Below, in pieces: positions 58,252-64,000 of a DNA stretch of 64,000 nt. Numbering within the stretch: position 1 is the stretch's first letter; every line of letters starts with the position of its first letter. The stretch lies in contig DATMGH010000184.1 in the NCBI GenBank assembly GCA_035555675.1, positions 29,739-93,738 of the forward strand, given 5' to 3'. The notes beneath the pieces are model-generated. The model had not been told where the DNA came from, did no database searches, and saw only the letters and a program-made list of their open reading frames with translations. The stretch is from Solirubrobacter sp035555675. Its GTDB lineage: Bacteria > Actinomycetota > Thermoleophilia > Solirubrobacterales > Solirubrobacteraceae. Both the position numbers and the translations under genes were made by a program.

Positions 58252-59628
58252 ATGGTCGGCCTGGCTGCGAGCTTCGACCTGGGGCGCGTGCACGCAACGC
58301 CGTGGGGCACGCACGTCAACGAGGCGGTGATCGAGTGGCCGCCCAGCCCGTGGCGTCTCCTGCGGGCGCTGCTCGCGGCGAGCTATGCGCACGCCGAGCT
58401 GATCGCCGAACAACCCATGCTACGTGAAGCGTTGCGCGTGCTGATCGCCGCCCCGCCGCCGCGCTTCGTGGTCCCGGCGAGCGCTTCAGGACACACGCGT
58501 CACTACTACCCGGTCGCCGGCAAGACGAGCCTCATCGTCGATGCCTTCCTCGCCGTGAAGCCCGCGGATGAGCTGGAGGTGCTCTGGGACGCCGAGCTCG
58601 CGCCCGACGAACGCCGCGTGCTCGCCCGTGCGGCGGAAGCGGTTGGATATCTGGGACGCTCGGAGTCCGTCTGCGCGCTGCGGGTGATCGACGCACTCTC
58701 TCACGAGGCAAACGCCGTTCCGGCTGTTGATGATCCCGAATGGGCGGCGGACGCCAGCAGCGTGGAGCTGTGGTCGTACATCGACGACGTCGATCGGCTG
58801 GACACGTCAATCGCCGAGCTTCGTCGAGCGCGACGCCTGGTACCCGAGGGGGTGCGTCCAGTGCGGTATCTCGTCAGAACCGCTCCGCCGAGTCAGGCCC
58901 GTCTTCAAGCCGACGAGCCACGGCCAACACTGGCGCATCTACGGATACGCGGCGGCGGCCGGCCGCCGCTGATCGCCGCGATCGATGTCGCACGTGTGCT
59001 CCGCGCGGCGCTGCAGCGCCGCTTTGACGACGTGGTCGGGGGCGGCGCGTCGCCCGTGTTCAGCGGGCACGCGGTCGACGGTTCGGTGCGCAGTGACCAG
59101 CACCAGCACGCGCACTATCTCGTCGGCTCCGATCGAGATGCCAAGCGCGCCGATCACCTCTGGGTCTGGGCGCCCGCAGGCTTCGGCGACGATGAGCTCG
59201 CAGCGATCGCCGCGCTGCGCACGCTGCGCTTTCGTGACGAGCCGGAGCCGTGCCGTGTCGGCCTGGTCGCGCTCGGGGACGTCAACACGCTTCACCTTCC
59301 GCGCCTGGTTGGACCGGCCTCGACCTGGCGCTCGGCGACGCCGTTCGTGCTACCTCGCCATCAGAAGCGCCGCGGCGGTCGCCTCATCGAGACCCCCGAG
59401 GAGCAGATCGTGCGCGAGCTCGCACACCGCGGCTTCCCCTCACCGACCGAGATCGAGCTGTCTCCAGGACCTTGGGCGGCGTTCAAGACGACGCGGCCGG
59501 GAGTCTCCCGCCGGTTGGCGAGCCGTGTCGTGGGAGCAGTCCTGCGGTTCCCCGAGCCCGTGCACGGGCCGATCGCGATCGGCGCACAGTCGCACTTCGG
59601 CCTCGGACGCTTCGAGCCCGTGCCGTGA
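58252..59628 (+). CDS. csb2: Csb2 (GSU0054 type), Cas5-Cas6 fusion
   Basis: A 458-residue fusion. The N-terminal Cas5-like RAMP begins LAASFDLGRVHATPWG and EWPPSPWRLLRALLAA. The C-terminal Cas6-like part ends with the glycine-rich loop GAQSHFGLGRFEPVP; candidate catalytic His residues lie in DQHQHAHYLVG. It would cut the hairpin repeats described below and cap the 5' handle of the crRNA. It overlaps the cas4-cas1 start by 4 bp. Confidence 0.92.
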   Translation: MVGLAASFDLGRVHATPWGTHVNEAVIEWPPSPWRLLRALLAASYAHAELIAEQPMLREALRVLIAAPPPRFVVPASASGHTRHYYPVAGKTSLIVDAFLAVKPADELEVLWDAELAPDERRVLARAAEAVGYLGRSESVCALRVIDALSHEANAVPAVDDPEWAADASSVELWSYIDDVDRLDTSIAELRRARRLVPEGVRPVRYLVRTAPPSQARLQADEPRPTLAHLRIRGGGRPPLIAAIDVARVLRAALQRRFDDVVGGGASPVFSGHAVDGSVRSDQHQHAHYLVGSDRDAKRADHLWVWAPAGFGDDELAAIAALRTLRFRDEPEPCRVGLVALGDVNTLHLPRLVGPASTWRSATPFVLPRHQKRRGGRLIETPEEQIVRELAHRGFPSPTEIELSPGPWAAFKTTRPGVSRRLASRVVGAVLRFPEPVHGPIAIGAQSHFGLGRFEPVP

Positions 59629-61277
59629 ACGACCGCGTCCCCGATCTGGTCCCGGTCCGGATGCTCAACGAGTTCGTGTACTGCCCGCGGCTCGCGTACC
59701 TGGAGTGGTCCGATCAGCGGTGGGACGCGAACGCCGACACCGCGGGCGGGTCGGCGGCACACCGCCGGGTCGACCGGCCACGCGGCGTGCCACCCCGGCC
59801 GGACGAGATGGCGGACCGGCCACCGTCCACCTCGGTCGATGTCGGCTCGGAACGGTACGGGCTGATCGGCAAGATCGATGTCCTGGAGAGCGACCGCGGG
59901 AGCGTGACGCCGGTCGAGTACAAGCACGGCCGGCCCCGCGCAGGTCCGGACGTGCTCTGGGACCCGGAACGGGTGCAGCTCTGCGCACAGGTCCTGCTGC
60001 TTCGGGACGCCGGCTACACCGTGCCACGCGGCGCCGTCTGGTTCGCTGAGACGCGCACGAGGCACGACGTTGCGATCGACGATGCTTTGATCGAGCTCAC
60101 GTTGGCGTCGATCGCCGAACTGCGTCGCGTGATGGCGGCGGACGTCGCGCCGCCGCCGCTGATCGATTCCCCGAAGTGCCCACGCTGCTCTCTGGTCGGG
60201 CTTTGCCTGCCGGACGAGATGAACCTCCTGTCCGTCCGCGGCACCGAGCGCCCGCGACGGCTGATCGCTGCCGCACCGTCCGCGCAACCGCTCTACGCCA
60301 TGACGCAAGGGTCGCGCGTCACGCGCCGGAGCGGTCGCGTCGTGCTGCTCGAGAAGGGCGAGGAAGTCGCCAGCCGCCGCATGCTCGACATCTCCCACAT
60401 CGCCGTGTTCGGCAACGTCGATGTCGGCAGCGCGCTGCTGCGCGACTGCTTCGACGCGGGCGTCCCGGTGCTCTGGCTTACGATCGGTGGTTGGTTCTCC
60501 GGGGTCGCGCAGGGGATGGCGAAGGGCAACGTGACTGTACGGATGCGTCAGCACCGTGCGGCGATGACCGGTGACTCGCCGATCGTTCAGCAGTTCGTCG
60601 TGGGCAAGATCAAGAACCAGCGCACGCTCCTACGCAGGCACGGTGGTCCGTCCGCCGCGCATGCCGTCGACCAGCTGGCCGGTCTCGTAGCTCGTGCCCG
60701 AGAGGAGCGCACGATCGACTCGCTGCTCGGCGTCGAAGGGACGGCGGCGCGCATCTACTTCGAGCACTTTGCGGCGCTGCTGCGCCCAACCACTCCGCTC
60801 GGCCCTGGGGCTACGTTCGAAGGCCGTAACCGACGGCCTCCGCGCGATCCGGTGAACGCCGTCCTCTCATTCGTGTACTCGCTGCTCGTCAAAGACTGCG
60901 TGATCGCCATCCTCGCGGCCGGGCTCGATCCGTTCGTCGGCCTTTACCACCAGCCGCGGTTCGGTCGACCGGCGCTGGCGCTCGACCTGGCTGAGGAGAT
61001 GCGCCCGCTGATCGGCGACTCAGTCGTGATGACGCTCGTGAATAACGGCGAGATCTCCGCTAGTGACTTCGTCTCACGGGCCGTCGGCGTCGCATTGACA
61101 CCCGCGGGCCGGCGCAGCGTCATCGCCGCCTACGAGCGGCGGATGCGTACCGAGCTGATGCATCCAGTGTTCAAGTACAAGGCCTCTTACCGACGGGCCC
61201 TGGAAATCCAGGCGCGGTTGCTGGCCGCGGCCCTGATCGGCGACACTCCCTCGTACCGCCCCTTGACAACTCGATAA
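59625..61277 (+). CDS. cas4-cas1: Cas4-Cas1 fusion, spacer acquisition
   Basis: A 550-residue fusion from GTG 59625. Cas4 (residues 1-200): Cys20 in FVYCPRLAYLEW, nuclease Lys in VEYKHGRP, and CPRCSLVGLC (Cys185, 188, 194) for the iron-sulfur cluster. Cas1 (about 215-550): metal ligands Glu371 in GVEGTAARIYF, His442 in YHQPRFGRP and Asp454/Glu457 in LDLAEEMRP. The fused Cas4 trims prespacers next to the PAM before integration by Cas1-Cas2; this fusion is characteristic of type I-G. Cas2 follows 4 bp downstream. Confidence 0.94.
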   Translation: MNDRVPDLVPVRMLNEFVYCPRLAYLEWSDQRWDANADTAGGSAAHRRVDRPRGVPPRPDEMADRPPSTSVDVGSERYGLIGKIDVLESDRGSVTPVEYKHGRPRAGPDVLWDPERVQLCAQVLLLRDAGYTVPRGAVWFAETRTRHDVAIDDALIELTLASIAELRRVMAADVAPPPLIDSPKCPRCSLVGLCLPDEMNLLSVRGTERPRRLIAAAPSAQPLYAMTQGSRVTRRSGRVVLLEKGEEVASRRMLDISHIAVFGNVDVGSALLRDCFDAGVPVLWLTIGGWFSGVAQGMAKGNVTVRMRQHRAAMTGDSPIVQQFVVGKIKNQRTLLRRHGGPSAAHAVDQLAGLVARAREERTIDSLLGVEGTAARIYFEHFAALLRPTTPLGPGATFEGRNRRPPRDPVNAVLSFVYSLLVKDCVIAILAAGLDPFVGLYHQPRFGRPALALDLAEEMRPLIGDSVVMTLVNNGEISASDFVSRAVGVALTPAGRRSVIAAYERRMRTELMHPVFKYKASYRRALEIQARLLAAALIGDTPSYRPLTTR

Positions 61278-61281
61278 ACGC

Positions 61282-61581
61282 ATGGCCGCGCGCACGCGAT
61301 ATCTCCTGACGTACGACATCAGTGATCCGGCACGCCTGCGACGGGTTCACCAGATCGCGAAGCAGTTCGGCTATGCGTTGCAGTACTCCGTATTCGTGTG
61401 TGACCTCGAACCGGTGGCGTTGATCGCGCTTCGCGAGAAGCTTCGGGCGACCATTCACCACCGAGAGGATCGCATCAGCATCTTCGTGCTCGGCCCGGCG
61501 GGTACCCGGCGCGCCGAGCACGTGGTGCACCTCGGACGCGGACCCGCGGTCCTCGATTCGGATGAGGAAGCCGTGTGGTGA
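61282..61581 (+). CDS. cas2: Cas2, spacer acquisition
   Basis: A 99-residue ferredoxin-fold protein. YLLTYDISDPARLRRV carries the conserved Asp12; QYSVFVCDLEP and DRISIFVLGP are typical. It forms the central dimer of the Cas1-Cas2 integrase. It is the last gene before the array leader. Confidence 0.94.
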   Translation: MAARTRYLLTYDISDPARLRRVHQIAKQFGYALQYSVFVCDLEPVALIALREKLRATIHHREDRISIFVLGPAGTRRAEHVVHLGRGPAVLDSDEEAVW

Positions 61582-61758
61582 CGCGAGAGGTCAGGTGGTT
61601 GCTCCGGCCCCATTCAGCCCTCGCAAGGAAGTTCCCCTGCAAATCCCAATAGTGTGGGCCGCATCCCACACGTACGCCCCTGGTTGTAGCGGCGTTACAC
61701 AAGAGCGCTCGCGGGAGCCGAGTTTCTCCCTGGAAATGTGGCACAATTTCCGCGAGCT
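61582..61758 (+). promoter_or_regulatory. CRISPR leader
   Basis: 177 bp between cas2 and the first repeat, less GC-rich than the surroundings. It holds two inverted repeats: GTGTGGG / CCCACAC (61652-61658 and 61665-61671), and GGAAAT / ATTTCC (61732-61737 and 61746-61751), the latter ending 7 bp before the array. They may bind acquisition factors or direct integration. No strong promoter hexamers were identified. Confidence 0.7.
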
Positions 61759-64000
61759 GTCACCGGGGTCTTCGGACCCCGGCTCCGTTGAAGCGCTCAT
61801 ACCGGCTCTCCCTTCAGGAGCGCTATCGCGAGGTCACCGGGGTCTTCGGACCCCGGCTCCGTTGAAGCCTGTTCGTCGCGGAGCGCGCGAACGAGCACGC
61901 TCACGGGGGTCACCGGGGTCTTCGGACCCCGGCTCCGTTGAAGCTCGAGCTGCACGTCGAGTTGGAACAGCACGCCGAGGTCACCGGGGTCTTCGGACCC
62001 CGGCTCCGTTGAAGCTCGGCGATGCCGTTCTGGACCATCTTGGACGCTAGCGCGTCACCGGGGTCTTCGGACCCCGGCTCCGTTGAAGCCAGCAGATGCT
62101 GTACGACCGCTTCCAGAAGTGGGACAGTCACCGGGGTCTTCGGACCCCGGCTCCGTTGAAGCCCCGTCCCCGGCGTCGGCATGAACCCGGCGACGATCAC
62201 CGTGTCACCGGGGTCTTCGGACCCCGGCTCCGTTGAAGCCGAAGACGAGATGGCCACGATCATGCGCCTGCAGACACGCGGTCACCGGGGTCTTCGGACC
62301 CCGGCTCCGTTGAAGCCAGGTCCACGAGCAGTTCCCGGAGCCCGACGGCGCCGGTCACCGGGGTCTTCGGACCCCGGCTCCGTTGAAGCGACGAGCTTGC
62401 GGACGAACGCCTGGGCGGCGGGTGGCAGGTCACCGGGGTCTTCGGACCCCGGCTCCGTTGAAGCGATGCGAGCGACAGGCAGGCCGCATGACGCTGCCGG
62501 TCACCGGGGTCTTCGGACCCCGGCTCCGTTGAAGCGTGAGGAAGTACCAGGGCAGGCTGCCGTCGTCGGGCTCCTGTCACCGGGGTCTTCGGACCCCGGC
62601 TCCGTTGAAGCCGCCGGGATCGTTCCACATGGCTTGTGCCTCCTCGCCCCGCGTCACCGGGGTCTTCGGACCCCGGCTCCGTTGAAGCTCGGCGGCACGG
62701 TGAAGGTCCGCGGGCTCACCGCCGCAGTCACCGGGGTCTTCGGACCCCGGCTCCGTTGAAGCCTTTCAGCCGGGCGGCGAGGTCGTCCGCGCGTTTCTTG
62801 TCACCGGGGTCTTCGGACCCCGGCTCCGTTGAAGCACGCGGACGGCGATCTGGCGATGCACGAGTGGGCGGTCGTCACCGGGGTCTTCGGACCCCGGCTC
62901 CGTTGAAGCGCCCAATCGACGTGCGCTTGGTGGTTGCTGACGTCGAGTCACCGGGGTCTTCGGACCCCGGCTCCGTTGAAGCCACTTCGCGCTCTGCCGC
63001 GACCTCGGGCACCCGAGCGTCGTCACCGGGGTCTTCGGACCCCGGCTCCGTTGAAGCGGTGGCTCGTTGCCCTGGTTGCGGCAACGAATGCCGCGTCACC
63101 GGGGTCTTCGGACCCCGGCTCCGTTGAAGCCTCGTTGAGTCGTGCGACGAGATCCTCTGGCGCTACGAGTCACCGGGGTCTTCGGACCCCGGCTCCGTTG
63201 AAGCCGGAGGCGTTCTCGTAGCCGTCGGTGATGATCGCGAGGGTCACCGGGGTCTTCGGACCCCGGCTCCGTTGAAGCTGGCTCCGCGGTGAGCTTGCCG
63301 GCGTTCATGCGGGGCGTGTCACCGGGGTCTTCGGACCCCGGCTCCGTTGAAGCGGTGATGCGACGCTGCCACTCGGCGTCCACCGCCTCCGGTCACCGGG
63401 GTCTTCGGACCCCGGCTCCGTTGAAGCAAGTCCTCGACGCTGAGGTAGCCCCACCGGCCGACGCGTCACCGGGGTCTTCGGACCCCGGCTCCGTTGAAGC
63501 GATAAGCACGCGCCGGAGGTAACCGCTCGCGGGGAGGTCACCGGGGTCTTCGGACCCCGGCTCCGTTGAAGCGACGTCGTCATCAAGGGCGACGACGCCG
63601 CTGTCTCGTCACCGGGGTCTTCGGACCCCGGCTCCGTTGAAGCGAAAAGGGAACGCAACTCCCGCGCGAGCTAGACAAGTCACCGGGGTCTTCGGACCCC
63701 GGCTCCGTTGAAGCACCGCCCTCGTCGCGCACCAGGGCAGGCCTAGGCCTTGGTCACCGGGGTCTTCGGACCCCGGCTCCGTTGAAGCGGCCTGCCTTTC
63801 GACAAGCCCTTTGCCGACCGAAGCGTCACCGGGGTCTTCGGACCCCGGCTCCGTTGAAGCGCGGCGATCTGGCTCGCGCACAACCAGCCGACCCCGAGTC
63901 ACCGGGGTCTTCGGACCCCGGCTCCGTTGAAGCCCCGCACTTCTCGCAGAGGCGCTTCCGCGCGGGGTTCCGGTCACCGGGGTCTTCGGACCCCGGCTCC
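61759..64000 (+). CRISPR. CRISPR array, type I-G; 31 full repeats plus a partial one, continues past the window
   Basis: The 36-bp repeat starts GTCACCGGGGTCTTCGGACC and ends CCGGCTCCGTTGAAGC (overlapping text at the centre; see 61759-61794). I count 31 complete copies, beginning at 61759, 61833, 61909, 61980 and so on to 63898, and a 28-bp truncated copy at 63973. Every copy appears identical. The 31 spacers are 35-41 bp, all different, and GC-rich. The repeat contains CCGGGGTC-TTCG-GACCCCGG, an 8-bp stem with a UUCG loop. GTTGAAGC at the 3' end gives the 5' handle orientation and places the leader beside cas2. Confidence 0.98.

Noticed and set aside
62181..63977. Frames encoding repeated peptides such as SPGSSDPGSVEA and HRGLRTPAPLK on both strands
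   Set aside because: They are translations of the 36-bp CRISPR repeat in different frames; the variable parts are spacers.
1..64000. tRNA, rRNA, insertion sequences, integrase or attachment sites
   Set aside because: None seen; no transposase-like protein, no clover-leaf sequence and no direct repeats flanking the CRISPR or catabolic region were noticed, though a computed search was not possible.

Overview
The window is GC-rich (low 70s % by eye), densely packed, and starts many genes with GTG or TTG. Gene content (many acyl-CoA dehydrogenases, LLM flavin oxidoreductases, DUF35/SCP-x pair, heteromeric dehydrogenase subunits) points to an actinobacterium. A Thermoleophilia/Solirubrobacterales-type genome is my best guess, but this is inference because no rRNA or other marker is present.

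Layout. (1) 1-6353 (+): the end of a peptide-type ABC importer (binding protein, two permeases) with an M24 peptidase, a deacetylase-like protein and an amidohydrolase. (2) 6364-7925: a divergent EamA exporter and CGNR zinc-finger regulator. (3) 7895-49403: a 40-kb catabolic island of acyl-CoA genes. It holds five acyl-CoA dehydrogenases, a shortened dehydrogenase partner, four LLM oxidoreductases, four acyl-CoA ligases, five crotonase or MaoC-type hydratases, a thiolase, two CoA-transferases, thioesterase, hydrolases, two LivJHMGF-type importers, two TetR regulators and two tiny four-cysteine proteins. A further operon (49443-52800) encodes an SCP-x/Ltp2-like thiolase-fold protein with its DUF35 partner, an M24 peptidase and an SDR. 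(4) 52930-61581: a complete type I-G (formerly I-U) CRISPR-Cas operon, followed by a leader and an array of 31 full repeats that runs off the end of the window.

The main unifying feature is a palindromic site, consensus CTACCAA-N4-TTGGTAG, found ten times between 9976 and 49403 and not noticed elsewhere in the window. In five cases its left end overlaps the -10 hexamer of a TTGACA-like / N17-18 / TAGCCT-like promoter; in a sixth it lies in the spacer of the promoter of an ABC importer. The two TetR proteins have nearly identical recognition helices and are the natural candidates to bind it. Thus import, CoA activation, oxidation, hydration, aldol or thiolytic cleavage and flavin oxygenation appear to form one regulon. 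The combination suggests breakdown of a branched, alicyclic, isoprenoid or steroid-like acid; the actual substrate cannot be read from the sequence.

In the CRISPR part, cas3 (helicase then C-terminal HD), csx17, cas7/csb1, csb2 (cas5-cas6), a cas4-cas1 fusion and cas2 overlap or nearly abut, all in the direction of the array. The repeat contains an 8-bp perfect stem closed by a UUCG loop. A livH permease gene carries an apparent one-base frameshift in a run of seven G. No tRNA, rRNA, insertion sequence or convincing intrinsic terminator was found.
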